Below the pieces are notes generated by a model, which saw only the letters and a program-made list of their open reading frames with translations, did no database searches and had not been told where the DNA came from. Both the position numbers and the translations under genes were made by a program. Shown here piece by piece: positions 19,841-30,096 of a stretch of 64,000 bases of DNA. Where the stretch lies: positions 48,253-112,252 of the forward strand of contig NZ_LSJA01000084.1 of the NCBI RefSeq assembly GCF_001556515.1, given 5' to 3'. Source of the stretch: Caulobacter sp. CCH9-E1 (GTDB lineage Bacteria; Pseudomonadota; Alphaproteobacteria; Caulobacterales; Caulobacteraceae). Each line of letters starts with the position of its first letter. Positions within the stretch are counted from its first letter, which is position 1.

Positions 19841-20679
19841 CCGTCGCCTCGCGGATCGACCCCCAGCACGAAGAGACCTAGTTCGTCGGCGGCCGCGATC
19901 ACCGCCTCGCGGTCGACCACCAGCAGTCGACCAGCCTCGCCGACGACACCGGCCAGACCGGCGCGCGCGGCGCGATGCAGGGTGGCGACGCCGATGGTCG
20001 GCAGGTCCACCTTGGTTTCCTGGATCGGCTTGGGCGCCTTGGCCAGCACGCCGCGCGGGCGTTCGGCCGAGCCTCGGATAGCCTGTGGCAGGTCCGCGAC
20101 CCGACGGAGCATGGCGTCGGTGCCCTCCTGGGCCTCCACGGCCAGCACCAAGCCATCGCAGACCACGGCGCCCTGCCCCACGTCCAGCCGGCCGATCTCG
20201 CGCGCCACCATCAGCGCCTTGTCGATGTCGGCCATGTGCTCGGCGGCCGGATAGAAGCGGCCCAGGCGGCCCAGAGGCAGGGTCATCTCGCCGACGACCT
20301 CATGGGCGCCCTCGATCTCGAAGCCTTCCTTCTCGAACTCGTCCAGCACGCGGCGCAGCAAGGCGTCGTCGCCCTGGCGCGCGGCCATGATCAGGCCTGG
20401 CACGACCTTCAGCCCCCGCGCGTCGGGCATCAGGGCGGCGAAGTCCGGACGCTTCACATTGCCGGCGAAGCAGACCACCTCACAGCCCTCGGCCTTCAGC
20501 GCCTTGAACACCTTGCCGAACTCGCCAAGCCCCACGTCGACGCCCGGATAGCGCGCCAAGGCGGGGTCGGCGAAGCTCTTCAGCCGCATGACCGCGAACG
20601 ACCGTCCCGCCGCCTCGCAACGGGCGGCGAGTTCGACGGGCAACGCCCCGCCGCCAGCGATCAGACCCAGCTTACGCAT
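19837..20679 (-). CDS. lpxI: UDP-2,3-diacylglucosamine pyrophosphatase LpxI
   Basis: Hydrolyses UDP-2,3-diacylglucosamine to lipid X, the step done by LpxH in E. coli. The 280-residue protein starts with KLGLIAGGGALPVELA, has the central FAGNVKRPDF, and the C-terminal domain contains GAVVCDGLVLAVEAQEGTDAML and KVDLPTIGVATL. This is the LpxI family, first characterised in Caulobacter and chemically distinct from LpxH because it attacks the beta-phosphate. It lies between lpxA and lpxB, which replaces the missing lpxH position in the pathway. It overlaps lpxB by four bases. Confidence 0.96.
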   Translation of the reverse strand: MRKLGLIAGGGALPVELAARCEAAGRSFAVMRLKSFADPALARYPGVDVGLGEFGKVFKALKAEGCEVVCFAGNVKRPDFAALMPDARGLKVVPGLIMAARQGDDALLRRVLDEFEKEGFEIEGAHEVVGEMTLPLGRLGRFYPAAEHMADIDKALMVAREIGRLDVGQGAVVCDGLVLAVEAQEGTDAMLRRVADLPQAIRGSAERPRGVLAKAPKPIQETKVDLPTIGVATLHRAARAGLAGVVGEAGRLLVVDREAVIAAADELGLFVLGVDPRGDG

Positions 20680-20688
20680 GTCTAGAGC

Positions 20689-21480
20689 CTAGACTTCCCG
20701 CTCGGGCAGGCACAGGGGGCGGTTGGCGTCGGCGCGGATGAAGTCGACGATTTCCATGACCTCGGGATTGCCCGCGTGGATCTCGGCCACGTCGTCGAGA
20801 CGCTCCTGGAACGTGCCTTCGTCGGCGAACATCAGGCGGTAGGCCGCGCGCAGGGCGTTGATCGTCTCGCGCGAGAAGCCTCGGCGCTTGAGGCCGACCA
20901 GGTTCAGGCCCTCGAGGTGGGCGTGGTTGCCCCAGACCGAGCCATAGGGGATGACGTCCTTGGTCACGGCCGCGAGACCGCCGATGAAGCTGTAGCGGCC
21001 GATGCGCGAGAACTGGTGCGCGGCCGCCAGACCGCCCATGAAGACATAGTCGCCGATCGCGACATGGCCGCCCAGGGTCGCGCCCTTGGCCAGCACCACG
21101 AAGTCGCCGACCGTGCAGTCGTGGGCGACGTGCGATCCGACCATGTAGAGGCCGTCCGAACCGATGGTGGTCACGCCCTTCCCCGAGGCCGTGCCGGTAT
21201 GCATCGTCACGTGCTCGCGGATGATGTTGCGGGGACCGATGATCAGCTCGGTGCGCTCGCCCTTGTGCCCCAGGTGCTGAGGCGGTCCGCCGAGATTGGC
21301 GAACGGGTGGACGACGCAGCCCTCGCCGATCGTCGTGGCGCCTTCCACGACCACGTGCGACAGCAGCCGCACGCCGGCGCTCAGCGTCACATCGGGGCCG
21401 ACGATGCTGTAGGGACCGATCTCGACGTCCGAGGCGATCTTGGCCTCGGGCGCGACCAGGGCGGTGGGATGGATCGTCAT
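20689..21480 (-). CDS. lpxA: UDP-N-acetylglucosamine acyltransferase
   Basis: First enzyme of lipid A synthesis; adds a 3-hydroxyacyl chain from ACP to UDP-GlcNAc. The 263-residue protein is a left-handed beta helix with hexapeptide repeats ([29 protein letters not shown] at the start, read over several repeats). It has the catalytic histidine region [30 protein letters not shown], and a helical C-terminal domain ([20 protein letters not shown]). The ATG at 21480 overlaps the fabZ stop by four bases. Confidence 0.97.
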   Translation of the reverse strand: MTIHPTALVAPEAKIASDVEIGPYSIVGPDVTLSAGVRLLSHVVVEGATTIGEGCVVHPFANLGGPPQHLGHKGERTELIIGPRNIIREHVTMHTGTASGKGVTTIGSDGLYMVGSHVAHDCTVGDFVVLAKGATLGGHVAIGDYVFMGGLAAAHQFSRIGRYSFIGGLAAVTKDVIPYGSVWGNHAHLEGLNLVGLKRRGFSRETINALRAAYRLMFADEGTFQERLDDVAEIHAGNPEVMEIVDFIRADANRPLCLPEREV

Positions 21481-21956
21481 GCCTTGGGCCCCGTCTCGAC
21501 CACCATGGCGGCGAACTCGACCTCGGCGGCGACCTTGTCGCCGACCTTGGCGACGCCTTTGAACTTGAAGATCGACGAACGCGCCCGCAGCACCTCGACC
21601 TCCATGCGCAGCACGTCGCCGGGACGGACGGGCGTGCGGAAGCGGGCGTTGTCGACCGACATGAAGAAGATGGTCTTGCCCTCGGTGTCGACCTCCAGCG
21701 ACTTGCTCATCAGCACCGCGCCGGTCTGGGCCAAGGCCTCGATGATCAGCACGCCGGGCATCACCGGGTTGCCCGGGAAGTGCCCCTGGAAGAAGGGCTC
21801 GTTGACCGTCACGCACTTGATGCCGACGATCGACTTGTGCGCGTTGTAGTCCTCGGCGCGGTCGACCAGCAGGAACGGATAGCGGTGCGGAATGCGCGCC
21901 AGGATCTCGGCGATGTCGATATCGGTCGACGCCGCTTGTTCGGTGGTTTGGCTCAT
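21477..21956 (-). CDS. fabZ: 3-hydroxyacyl-ACP dehydratase FabZ
   Basis: Dehydrates 3-hydroxyacyl-ACP in fatty acid elongation and competes with LpxA/LpxD for the same substrate. The 159-residue hot-dog-fold protein has [12 protein letters not shown], the catalytic His/Glu block [20 protein letters not shown] and [16 protein letters not shown] use the ATG at 21956, which overlaps the lpxD stop by four bases (ATGA). Its place inside the lpx operon couples fatty acid and lipid A flux. Confidence 0.97.
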   Translation of the reverse strand: MSQTTEQAASTDIDIAEILARIPHRYPFLLVDRAEDYNAHKSIVGIKCVTVNEPFFQGHFPGNPVMPGVLIIEALAQTGAVLMSKSLEVDTEGKTIFFMSVDNARFRTPVRPGDVLRMEVEVLRARSSIFKFKGVAKVGDKVAAEVEFAAMVVETGPKA

Positions 21957-22978
21957 TCGTCGCCCCTCGTCACTCGGCCGCCCGCTCTTCGCGACAGCCA
22001 GGCGGTCTCCCGGAGCCACCGCTTCAGCGGCCTCGCCGGGAATCCCGTCCATGTTTCACCTTTCGGAACGTCCTTGAACACGGAGGCGGCCGCCCCGATG
22101 CTCGCGCCCGAACCGATATTCAAATGGTCGGCCACCCCGGCCTTGCCGCCGAAGGCGACGCCGTCGCCCACCGTCGTGCTGCCGGAAATGCCGGTAAACG
22201 CAGCCAATACGCAATTACGCCCGATACGGACGTTGTGGGCGACGTGCACAAGATTGTCGATCTTGGTGTTCTCGCCGATCGTGGTGTCGGCGAAGGCGCC
22301 GCGATCCACGCAGCTGTTGGCGCCGATCGTCACGTTGTCCTGGATCACCACCCGCCCCAGCTGCGGCAGGTCGACCATGCCGCGCGGCCCCGCGGCGGCG
22401 CCAAAGCCGGCCTCGCCGATCACCGCGCCCGCCGAGATGGAAACGCGGTCGCCAATCAGCGCGAAGCCGATCACGGCGTTGGGTCCGATCAGGCAATCGC
22501 GGCCGATGATGACGCCGGGACCAATCACGGCGCCTGGCCCGATCCGCGTCCCGCGGCCGACCCGAGCGCCCGGCCCGATCGCCGCGGATGGGGACAGCAG
22601 GACGCCCTCCTCGAGACCCGCATCGGCGTGGACGGCGCTGGACGCCGGCTCGTGGCGACGCGGCGCGTGGAGACGTGCGGCGGCGGCGGCCCAGGCCGCC
22701 TGAGGGTGCCTGGTGATCAGGGCGGCGCAGGTCGGCGGCAGAAAGTCACGGTGTTCCGGGCGCACAAAGCATGCGCCGGCGCGCGTGGCGGCGGCGGCGT
22801 CCTTGCGCTTGACGTCCGAGAAGAAGGTGATCGCCTCGACGTCGGCGGCGTCCAGCGGCGCGACATGGGCGATCTGGCGGTCGCCCAAGGCCGCGTCCGC
22901 CAATTCGGCGGCGCCGGCCCGGGCCAACTCGGAAAGCGATGCCGGACCCAGGCTATCGAAGAAACGCGGGTCCGGCAT
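21953..22978 (-). CDS. lpxD: UDP-3-O-(3-hydroxyacyl)glucosamine N-acyltransferase
   Basis: Third committed step of lipid A synthesis, adding the amide-linked acyl chain. The 341-residue protein has an N-terminal uridine-binding domain (residues 1-100, with [14 protein letters not shown]) and then a long hexapeptide-repeat beta helix. The repeats include [16 protein letters not shown], and the catalytic-histidine segment is [17 protein letters not shown] near residue 245. Starts at ATG 22978 and overlaps fabZ by four bases. Confidence 0.96.
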   Translation of the reverse strand: MPDPRFFDSLGPASLSELARAGAAELADAALGDRQIAHVAPLDAADVEAITFFSDVKRKDAAAATRAGACFVRPEHRDFLPPTCAALITRHPQAAWAAAAARLHAPRRHEPASSAVHADAGLEEGVLLSPSAAIGPGARVGRGTRIGPGAVIGPGVIIGRDCLIGPNAVIGFALIGDRVSISAGAVIGEAGFGAAAGPRGMVDLPQLGRVVIQDNVTIGANSCVDRGAFADTTIGENTKIDNLVHVAHNVRIGRNCVLAAFTGISGSTTVGDGVAFGGKAGVADHLNIGSGASIGAAASVFKDVPKGETWTGFPARPLKRWLRETAWLSRRAGGRVTRGDE

Positions 22979-23032
22979 GGCTCCTCACGGCGAATACAAT
23001 TCCCTTAGGTAACCCCAAAGGAGCCGATTCGC

Positions 23033-23680
23033 TTACTTATTGGTCGGCTGCAGAGCTTGAGCGCCCGGGACCTGCTGGTCCAGACGTTCGCGATCGAAGG
23101 TCAGCGTCTTGATGCGAGCGTCCAGAGCGGCGACCACGGCGTCGGTGATGTCCATCGCCGGGTTGGCCAGCATCACGGAATCGCGGTCGAACAGGATGCT
23201 GCACTTCTGAGCCTGGTAGACTTGGCGGATCGGCGTATCCAGCTCTTGGTAGACGCGCGACAGCGCCTTTTGCTCGGTCGCCTCGACTTCGCGCTGACGC
23301 AGCTGCGCCTTACGCTGCCAGGCATTGGCCTTGACCTGCAGGGCGGCGGCTTGCTGCTCCTGGGCGTCCTGAGCCAGGGTGGCCTTCTTGGCGTCGAGAC
23401 CCTTGGCTTCGTTCTCAAGCGCCGTGCGCTCGCTGGTCAGCTCGGCGTTCACCTGCTGGGCGATGGTCTTCAGACGGGCGTCGACGGCCTTGCCAACCAG
23501 AGACTGACCGACCGCGCGCTTGTCGGAGAAGATGCAGACGCCCGGCAGGGCCGGACCATGCGTGACGGTCGGAGCCGCGGGAGCGGCGGCCGGCGCGGCC
23601 GGAGCCGTCTGGGCCGAAGCGCTGGTCGCGATAGCGAGAGCGACAACGCTGGAAGCGGCCGCGGACAGGAACTTGGACAT
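23033..23680 (-). CDS. skp: OmpH/Skp-family periplasmic chaperone
   Basis: Periplasmic holdase expected to keep unfolded outer-membrane proteins soluble on the way to BamA. The 215-residue protein has a signal peptide (residues 1-23, cleavage after ATSASA), an alanine/proline-rich segment (about 25-42), then a long charged, helical region (about 75-160; ERTALENEAKGLDAKKATL) forming the arms. It is somewhat longer than E. coli Skp and has a single cysteine pair position near residues 49 and 160. It sits 2 bp after bamA in the conserved bamA-skp-lpxD order. Confidence 0.88.
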   Translation of the reverse strand: MSKFLSAAASSVVALAIATSASAQTAPAAPAAAPAAPTVTHGPALPGVCIFSDKRAVGQSLVGKAVDARLKTIAQQVNAELTSERTALENEAKGLDAKKATLAQDAQEQQAAALQVKANAWQRKAQLRQREVEATEQKALSRVYQELDTPIRQVYQAQKCSILFDRDSVMLANPAMDITDAVVAALDARIKTLTFDRERLDQQVPGAQALQPTNK

Positions 23681-23682
23681 GT

Positions 23683-26034
23683 TTATTGGAACCTTGTGGA
23701 GGTGGAGAACCGGAACGTTTCGGTTCGGTCGTAGCTTTCCTTGGCCAAAATGCGGCTGATATCGAACCGAATGGGGCCCATGGGGGATTTCCAGTCGATC
23801 GAGATACCCGCCGAGGCACGCAGGCCGAGGTTATCCTTGATGTTCGGATCGAAGACGCCAGGCGACTTCTGACGATCCACATCGTCCAGCAGACCGGCCG
23901 TACCCACGTCGCTGAACAGGGCGGCCTTGATGCCGTACTGTTCGGGCAGGAAGGTCGGAACGGTGAGCTCGAAGGTGCTGATGGCGTAAAGCTTCGCGCC
24001 CATCGAGTTGTTCGTGCTCGAGATGTCGCGCGGACCGATACCGGCGATCTCGAAGCCGCGGAAAGAGGTGCCGCCGCGATAGAAGCGGTCGTTGATCCGG
24101 ACGTTATCGCCGCCCCAGCCCTGGATGTAGCCGAACGAGCCCGTGGCGCTGAACACGAGGTCCTTGGTGAAGCCCCAGTACCAGCCGGCGTCGGCTTCGG
24201 TCTTCAGGTACTTCACGTCGCCGCCCAGGCCGGCCAGGTCCTGGTTCAGGTCCGCGAACCAACCGCGGGTCGGGTTGATCGGGTCGTTACGCTTATCGAT
24301 CCGCAGGCCATAGCCAATCATCGAGGTGATGTAGGCGCCGCGCTGCAGGCAGAGGATCTGCGAGACCGAGCCGCTGGTGCAGAGGCTGTCGGCGACGCTG
24401 ACGTCGTCCTGGCGAACCGTGTAGCGCAGGCTCATCGACGCGTCGTTGGTCAACGGGAAGCCGAAGCGCACGTCGCCGCCGACCGACTTGGTGTCGTACG
24501 CGGCGTAGTCCGACAGGTTGTAGCGGAACGTATAGAGGTTCACGCCCGCCACGAGGTTGCGGCCCAGGAAGCGCGGCTCGGAGAAGCCGAAATCGATCTG
24601 CTGGCGCAGCGAGCCGACCGACGCGCGGGCGCGGAAGTTCTGGCCACGGCCGCGGAAGTTCCGCTCTGTAATGCCGACGTCCAGAACCAGCTTGTCGACC
24701 GAGCTATAGCCGGCGCTGAACGACAGCTCGCCGGTGGGCTGCTCCTCGACCTTGACCCGCAGGCTCGTGCGGTCCGGCGCAGATCCGGGGGTGTCGTCGA
24801 TATCGACTTCCTTGAAGAAGCCCAGGCGGCGGATGTTGTTCTTCGACCGATCGACCAGCACGCGGTTGTAGGCGTCGCCCTCGGCGACCTCCAGCTCGCG
24901 GCGCAAGACATAGTCGAGCGTGCGCGTGTTGCCCACGATGTCGATGCGATCGACATAGACGCGCGGCCCTTCGCGAACCGAGAACACGACGTCCACGGTC
25001 CTGGTCTCGCGGTTCGGCACGTAGCGCGGGCGCACGTCCACGAAGGCGAAGCCGGCCGCGCCCGCCGCGAAGGTCAGGGCGTCGGTCGCCTGCTCGATGC
25101 GCTCGTCCTCGTAGAGCTGACCGGCGCGGATCGGCAGGATCTGGGCCAGCAGATTGCCGTCCAGCTTCTTGAGCTCAGTCTCGACCGTGACCTTGCCGAA
25201 CTTGTACTTCGGACCTTCGTCCAGCGTGTAGGTGACGGCAAAGCCGTTCTTGTCCGGCGCCAGTTCGGCCACCGACGAGATGACGCGGAAATCAAAATAG
25301 CCGCGGTTACGGTAGAACTTCCGCAGTTGCTCGCGGTCGTACTCGATCCGGTCGGGATCGTAGTTGTCGTTGCTGGTGAGGAACTTGTACCAGCGGCTTT
25401 CCTTGGTCACGATGACATCGCGCAGGTCGTTGTCCGAGAACTCGGAATTGCCCAGGAAGTTGATGCCAAGAACCCCGCTCTTGGGGCCTTCGCTGATCTC
25501 GAACACCAGGTCGACCCGCTTCTGCGGCAGCTCGACGACCTTCGGCGTCACGGTCGCCGAAATGCGGCCCGAACGGCGATAGAGCTCGATGATGCGCTGG
25601 ACGTCGGCCTGCACCTTGGCGCGGGTGAAGATGCCGCGCGGGCGGATCTGCACTTCGTCCTTCAGCTTGTCTTCCTTGAGGGACGAATTCCCTTCGAAGA
25701 CGACCTGGTTGATGATCGGGTTCTCGACGACCTTCACGACGAGGTCGCCGCCCTGCATCTCGATCTTCACGTCCGCAAACAGGTCGGTGCGCGCCAGGGT
25801 CTTCAGCGCCAAGTCGAGGCGCTGGGAGTCGACCGTATCGCCCGGTTGGATCGGTAGGTAGGACAGGACGGTGCCCTGCTCGATCCGCTCGTTGCCCTGC
25901 ACGACGATGCGCTGCACCACCCCGGTCTGGGCGGCCTGTGCGAAGGCTTGATGCGGAGCCACCAAGGCCGTCGAACCGAGGAGCAGCGCCATACCCGTGG
26001 CGAACGCGGCGCTTTGGGCGCGGAATCTGTTCAT
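23683..26034 (-). CDS. bamA: Outer membrane protein assembly factor BamA
   Basis: Omp85 core of the BAM complex, which inserts beta-barrel proteins in the outer membrane. The 783-residue protein has a signal peptide ending near APHQAFAQ, five POTRA domains (residues about 40-440) and a 16-strand surface-antigen barrel. The conserved RGF loop motif is present in GTSFRGFEIAGIGPRD. The C-terminus ends ...TSTRFQ, so phenylalanine is next to last rather than last. Start is ATG 26034; the longer frame upstream lacks a signal peptide. It lies 29 bp after the site-2 protease gene. Confidence 0.97.
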   Translation of the reverse strand: MNRFRAQSAAFATGMALLLGSTALVAPHQAFAQAAQTGVVQRIVVQGNERIEQGTVLSYLPIQPGDTVDSQRLDLALKTLARTDLFADVKIEMQGGDLVVKVVENPIINQVVFEGNSSLKEDKLKDEVQIRPRGIFTRAKVQADVQRIIELYRRSGRISATVTPKVVELPQKRVDLVFEISEGPKSGVLGINFLGNSEFSDNDLRDVIVTKESRWYKFLTSNDNYDPDRIEYDREQLRKFYRNRGYFDFRVISSVAELAPDKNGFAVTYTLDEGPKYKFGKVTVETELKKLDGNLLAQILPIRAGQLYEDERIEQATDALTFAAGAAGFAFVDVRPRYVPNRETRTVDVVFSVREGPRVYVDRIDIVGNTRTLDYVLRRELEVAEGDAYNRVLVDRSKNNIRRLGFFKEVDIDDTPGSAPDRTSLRVKVEEQPTGELSFSAGYSSVDKLVLDVGITERNFRGRGQNFRARASVGSLRQQIDFGFSEPRFLGRNLVAGVNLYTFRYNLSDYAAYDTKSVGGDVRFGFPLTNDASMSLRYTVRQDDVSVADSLCTSGSVSQILCLQRGAYITSMIGYGLRIDKRNDPINPTRGWFADLNQDLAGLGGDVKYLKTEADAGWYWGFTKDLVFSATGSFGYIQGWGGDNVRINDRFYRGGTSFRGFEIAGIGPRDISSTNNSMGAKLYAISTFELTVPTFLPEQYGIKAALFSDVGTAGLLDDVDRQKSPGVFDPNIKDNLGLRASAGISIDWKSPMGPIRFDISRILAKESYDRTETFRFSTSTRFQ

Positions 26035-26063
26035 GTGACCAATCATGGACGGAGGGCGGGCGT

Positions 26064-27260
26064 TCACGTGAACAGGCCGCCGATGAATTTGAACACGTCG
26101 TAGCGGTTGAGGTCGTTCCACGCCGCGAACAGCATGAAACCCAGGATCAAGGCAAGCCCCGCACGGAAACCGGCCGCCTGAAAGTCCGCTCGCAGCGGCC
26201 GCCGGGCCACGGCTTCATAGGCGTACATCAGCAGGTGGCCGCCATCCAGGACGGGGATCGGCAACAGGTTCATGAAGCCGATGCTGACCGACAGGCTGGC
26301 GATCAGCAGCATGGACGAGACGAAGACGCGCAGCGCCATGGTCGCCATGTCCGGCGCGCCGGCGGCGCTGGCCTTGGTCACCGCGCCGGCGGTGTGGCCG
26401 ATGCCGATGATGCCGCTGATCTGGTCGGCGGGCAGCTGCCCGGTCACCAGGCGGCCGAGATAGAAGCCGATCGTCTTGATCATGCCCCAGACCTCGACCG
26501 TGGCGTCGGGAATGGCGGTCAGGACACTGGACTTCTCAAGGCGCGAGACGCTGCCCAGCACCACGCCCATACGGCCTTCCTTGATCCGGCCGCGGATGTC
26601 GTCGCGGCTTTCAGCCAGGGCGGGAACGACCGTGACGTGCTGCACGCGCCCTGCCCGCTCGATCGTCAGGTCGACCGGCATCTTGGCGCGCAAGGAGATG
26701 TAAGCGCTGACGTCGCCCGCGCCGCGGATCGGCGTCTTGTCCGCCTTCAGCAGAATGTCGCCCGGCAGCAGGCCCGCCTGGGCGGCCGGAGAGTTCGGCT
26801 GCACCTCGCGCACGGTCGCTTGGCCGCGCGGATTGCCGATGACGACCAGGAAGGCGGCCATGATCAGGATGGCCAGGATGAAATTGGCCATGGGACCGGC
26901 GACGGCGATCAGCGCTCGTTGCCAGACCGGCTTGAAATGGAAGTAGCGCTTGACCGCCGCCTCGCCCTCGCGGACGACAATGGCGCGCTTCATCGCCGCG
27001 AGGTCGTTCTGGTCGGGCACGCTGGCGGCGTTCTCGTCGCCCGAGAAGCGGACGTAGCCGCCCAGCGGAATGGCGGCGATACGCCACTCGACGCCCTGCT
27101 TGTCGCGCCAAGAGAACAGAGCTCGACCGAAACCGATCGAGAAGCAGTCGATCGCGACCCCACAGGCGCGCGCCACCCAGAAATGGCCCAGCTCGTGGAT
27201 CGTCACCACGATGGACAGCACGAAGATCGTGGGAACGATGTAGAACAGCACGTCGGTCAT
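26064..27260 (-). CDS. mmpA: Site-2 zinc metalloprotease MmpA (RseP family)
   Basis: Inner-membrane intramembrane protease. In C. crescentus, MmpA in this genomic position releases the polarity factor PodJ from the membrane. The 398-residue protein has the zinc motif HELGH at residues 22-26 in the first membrane segment, a single PDZ-like region (VREVQPNSPAAQAGLLPGD), and the third zinc ligand in LLPIPVLDGGHLL. At least four membrane helices are evident. It has one PDZ domain where E. coli RseP has two. It follows dxr by 20 bp in the conserved dxr-rseP-bamA order. Confidence 0.95.
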   Translation of the reverse strand: MTDVLFYIVPTIFVLSIVVTIHELGHFWVARACGVAIDCFSIGFGRALFSWRDKQGVEWRIAAIPLGGYVRFSGDENAASVPDQNDLAAMKRAIVVREGEAAVKRYFHFKPVWQRALIAVAGPMANFILAILIMAAFLVVIGNPRGQATVREVQPNSPAAQAGLLPGDILLKADKTPIRGAGDVSAYISLRAKMPVDLTIERAGRVQHVTVVPALAESRDDIRGRIKEGRMGVVLGSVSRLEKSSVLTAIPDATVEVWGMIKTIGFYLGRLVTGQLPADQISGIIGIGHTAGAVTKASAAGAPDMATMALRVFVSSMLLIASLSVSIGFMNLLPIPVLDGGHLLMYAYEAVARRPLRADFQAAGFRAGLALILGFMLFAAWNDLNRYDVFKFIGGLFT

Positions 27261-27280
27261 GAAATGGCCGGGTCTCCCGA

Positions 27281-28477
27281 TCAGCGCCGATGCTTTTGCG
27301 CGACAACCTCGGCCGCAATGCGGCGAGCGCTGGCGTCGATCATCATCGCATTATCGACGGCGTCACCTTCCGCCACGGAGAGCCCACCCAGACTGTTCAT
27401 ACGCTCAAGGGTTCCCGCCACCGCGGCGGCAATATCGAGAAAGCCAATCTTCCGGTCAAGGAAAGCGGCGACCGCGATCTCATTGGCCGCGTTCATGGCT
27501 GTCGGCGCGCCGCCGCCGAGGCGCAGCGCCTCACGGGCGATGCCGATCGACGGGAAGCGGTCGAGGTCGGGCGATTCGAAGGTCAGCTGGCCGTAGGCGG
27601 CCAGATCCAGGCGCGGCGCCGGCCACGGCAGCCGGTCGGGCCAGGAAAAGGCGCAGGCGATCGGGCTGCGCATGTCCGGCGGCCCCAATTGGGCCAAGGT
27701 GGAGCCGTCGGCATACTCGACCAGGCTGTGGATCACGGACTGCGGGTGGATCACGACGTCGACGCGGTCTTCCGGGGTTCCGAACAGGTAGGAGGCTTCG
27801 ATCATCTCGAGCCCCTTGTTCATCATCGTGGCGGAATCGACCGAAATCTTGGCGCCCATCGACCAGTTGGGATGGGCCACGGCCTGCTCGGGCGTCGCGA
27901 CCGCCATGGCGGCCTTGTCCCAGGTGCGGAACGGGCCGCCCGAGGCGGTAAGGATCAGCCTGGCGACGCGGTGGGCGCAATCCGGCTGAAGCACCTGGAA
28001 GATCGCCGAATGCTCCGAATCAACCGGGATGACGGAGCCGCCGGCCGCCTTGGCGATGGCGAGAAGCGCCGGTCCGGCGCAGACGAGGCTCTCCTTGTTC
28101 GCCAAGGCGATGACCGCCCCGGTCCGCGCGGCGGCCAGGGTCGGCGCCAGGCCGGCGGCCCCGACGATCGCCGACATCACCCAGTCCGCGCCCATGGCCG
28201 CGGCTTCGATGATCGCGGCCGAACCGGCGGCGGCGCGGACGCCGCTTCCGGCAAGGCCCGCTCGAAGCGCTTCAAGCTTGGCTTCGTCCTGGATCACCGC
28301 GACCTGCGGTCGCCAGCGCAGCGCCTGCTTGATCAGGCGATCGACATTGCCCCCGGCCGTCAGCGCCAGGATTTCGACCGGCGCGCCGGATTCTTCGAAA
28401 AGGCTCAAGGTCGAAAGGCCGATCGATCCGGTCGAGCCTAAAACCACCACCTTGCGTGGCGAGGTCAATGCGCCCAT
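27281..28477 (-). CDS. dxr: 1-deoxy-D-xylulose 5-phosphate reductoisomerase
   Basis: Second enzyme of the MEP pathway to isopentenyl diphosphate. The 398-residue protein has the NADPH loop [26 protein letters not shown], the metal/substrate site [32 protein letters not shown] and [15 protein letters not shown]. The ATG at 28477 lies 13 bp inside the end of cdsA, so the two genes overlap. IPP from this pathway feeds UppS three genes upstream. Confidence 0.97.
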   Translation of the reverse strand: MGALTSPRKVVVLGSTGSIGLSTLSLFEESGAPVEILALTAGGNVDRLIKQALRWRPQVAVIQDEAKLEALRAGLAGSGVRAAAGSAAIIEAAAMGADWVMSAIVGAAGLAPTLAAARTGAVIALANKESLVCAGPALLAIAKAAGGSVIPVDSEHSAIFQVLQPDCAHRVARLILTASGGPFRTWDKAAMAVATPEQAVAHPNWSMGAKISVDSATMMNKGLEMIEASYLFGTPEDRVDVVIHPQSVIHSLVEYADGSTLAQLGPPDMRSPIACAFSWPDRLPWPAPRLDLAAYGQLTFESPDLDRFPSIGIAREALRLGGGAPTAMNAANEIAVAAFLDRKIGFLDIAAAVAGTLERMNSLGGLSVAEGDAVDNAMMIDASARRIAAEVVAQKHRR

Positions 28478-29292
28478 CCCCAGTGATCGACGAGACGCAC
28501 GGCGGCGATGACGATGGCCGCGAACATCAGGCCATCGACGCGGTCCAGCAGACCGCCGTGGCCCGGAATGATGTCGCCGCTGTCCTTCACGCCGAAACGG
28601 CGCTTCAGCATCGACTCCCAGAGGTCGCCGGCCATGGTCGCCAGGCCTCCCAGAAAACCCACTAACGCCGCCGCCGGCCAGATGAGCTTCAGCTGGGCGA
28701 AATAGGCGACCAATACGGCGCCGATCGTCGCCGCCACCAGCCCGCCGACGAAACCCGACCAGGTCTTGTTGGGCGAAATCTGAGGCCACAGCTTGGGCCC
28801 CTTCAGGATGCTGCCGGCCACATAGGCGAAGATGTCGGCGAACCAGGTGACCACGAACAGCAGCAGCGTCCACCACAGGCCGTCCGGCAGCGAGCGCACC
28901 CAGACCAGGGCGATGACGGCGGGCGCGATGTAGACCACGCCGTAAGCCGCGTCCGCGCGACGCTCGACAGCGCCTCGCGCGATCAGTCCGGCCAGAAACG
29001 CGCCGACCGCCACGACCGCCCAGGCGATGAAGAACTGATGCAGGAAAGCGGCGATCACCGCGACGGCGCAGAAGACGCCGACCACGGCTCCCACCGCGCG
29101 GGGCGCCTTGGGTGCGCTGATCTTGCCCCATTCCCGGGCCAACAGCGCCACGCAGATCAGGGCCAAGGCCAGGATCCACGGGCCGCCCAGCCATACGGCC
29201 GCCACGACCGTAGGCACGAGCACGGTGGCCGAGACCACGCGCATTCGAAGATTGCCCCAGTTGAAGCGCTTAGCCGGCGACGGCGACGTCAT
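28465..29292 (-). CDS. cdsA: Phosphatidate cytidylyltransferase
   Basis: Makes CDP-diacylglycerol from CTP and phosphatidate in the inner membrane. The 275-residue protein is strongly hydrophobic, with about seven membrane segments. Near the C-terminus it has the CdsA signature spread over [33 protein letters not shown] (residues about 215-247). I chose the ATG at 29292 because a GGAGGG ribosome binding site precedes it; the ATG at 29310 lacks one. The start lies 23 bp inside uppS, giving translational coupling. Confidence 0.94.
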   Translation of the reverse strand: MTSPSPAKRFNWGNLRMRVVSATVLVPTVVAAVWLGGPWILALALICVALLAREWGKISAPKAPRAVGAVVGVFCAVAVIAAFLHQFFIAWAVVAVGAFLAGLIARGAVERRADAAYGVVYIAPAVIALVWVRSLPDGLWWTLLLFVVTWFADIFAYVAGSILKGPKLWPQISPNKTWSGFVGGLVAATIGAVLVAYFAQLKLIWPAAALVGFLGGLATMAGDLWESMLKRRFGVKDSGDIIPGHGGLLDRVDGLMFAAIVIAAVRLVDHWGWAH

Positions 29293-30049
29293 CGGCCGCG
29301 ATCCCTCCATAGCGTCGATCCCGACGGCGATACTCAGCGATGGCGGCCGCCAGGGCTTCAGGCCCGTAGTCGGGCCACAGCACGTCCTGGAACACGAGTT
29401 CGGCGTAGGCGCAGTCCCAGAGCAGGAAGTTGGAGATGCGGCGTTCGCCGCTAGTGCGAACGATCAGATCCGGCGGGGGGGCGGCCGCCGTCGACAACAG
29501 GTGACCAAAGGTTTCCTCGGTCAGGTCCTCGGGCTTGGCCTCGCCACGCGCCACCTTCTCGGCGAAGGCGCGCGCCGCGTCGGTGATGTCGGCCTGGCCG
29601 CCATAGTTGAAGGCGACCTGGAGCACGAACTCGGTGTTGTTCGCGGTGCGCTTCTCGGCTCGCTCGATAACCTCGGCGATGTCGGCGGACAGACCGGCCC
29701 GACGACCGATGATGCGGACCCGGACCCCCGCGCGCGCGAGCCGTTCGAGGTCCGATTCCACATAGGCCTTCAGCAGGCCCATCAGCTCGGACACTTCCTG
29801 GGCGGGGCGACGCCAGTTCTCGGTCGAGAAGCCAAAAACCGTCAGCACGCCGACGTTCTGCTCCTGAGCGCCCTCAACGGTGCGCTTCAGGGCGTTGACC
29901 CCGGCCCGATGGCCGAGGACGCGCGGCATGCCCCGCTGCTTCGCCCAGCGGCCATTGCCATCCATGATAATGGCCACGTGCAGGCGTTCCTCGGGCGCGC
30001 CGCCCCCGGCGCGCGCCGAAACGTCCTGCAAGCCGGTGGTCGGCGACAT
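29270..30049 (-). CDS. uppS: Undecaprenyl diphosphate synthase (isoprenyl transferase)
   Basis: Extends farnesyl diphosphate with cis-isoprenyl units to the C55 carrier used for peptidoglycan and O-antigen. The 259-residue protein has VAIIMDGNGRWAKQRG with the catalytic aspartate, GVLTVFGFSTENWRRP, and RTSGERRISNFLLWDCAYAEL followed by WPDYG. The N-terminal 24 residues are poorly conserved and glycine-rich. ATG 30049 is used; a TTG three codons upstream is possible. It overlaps cdsA by 23 bp. Confidence 0.96.
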   Translation of the reverse strand: MSPTTGLQDVSARAGGGAPEERLHVAIIMDGNGRWAKQRGMPRVLGHRAGVNALKRTVEGAQEQNVGVLTVFGFSTENWRRPAQEVSELMGLLKAYVESDLERLARAGVRVRIIGRRAGLSADIAEVIERAEKRTANNTEFVLQVAFNYGGQADITDAARAFAEKVARGEAKPEDLTEETFGHLLSTAAAPPPDLIVRTSGERRISNFLLWDCAYAELVFQDVLWPDYGPEALAAAIAEYRRRDRRYGGIAADDVAVAG

Positions 30050-30096
30050 CCGCTTCAACCTTCCCTCGTCCTCTCCCTACGCGATGGGAAGGGCGA

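Noticed and set aside
22060..22080. GAAC-like direct repeat inside lpxD as a possible SOS box
   Set aside because: The half-sites are separated by 6 bases instead of 7 and lie within the coding sequence, far from a start.
23686..25857. 723-codon open frame on the plus strand opposite bamA
   Set aside because: It is the mirror of a clear bamA gene. In very high-GC DNA the complementary frame stays open because stop codons are rare; its translation is low-complexity (Asp/Val/Leu/Ala/His-rich) with no domain.
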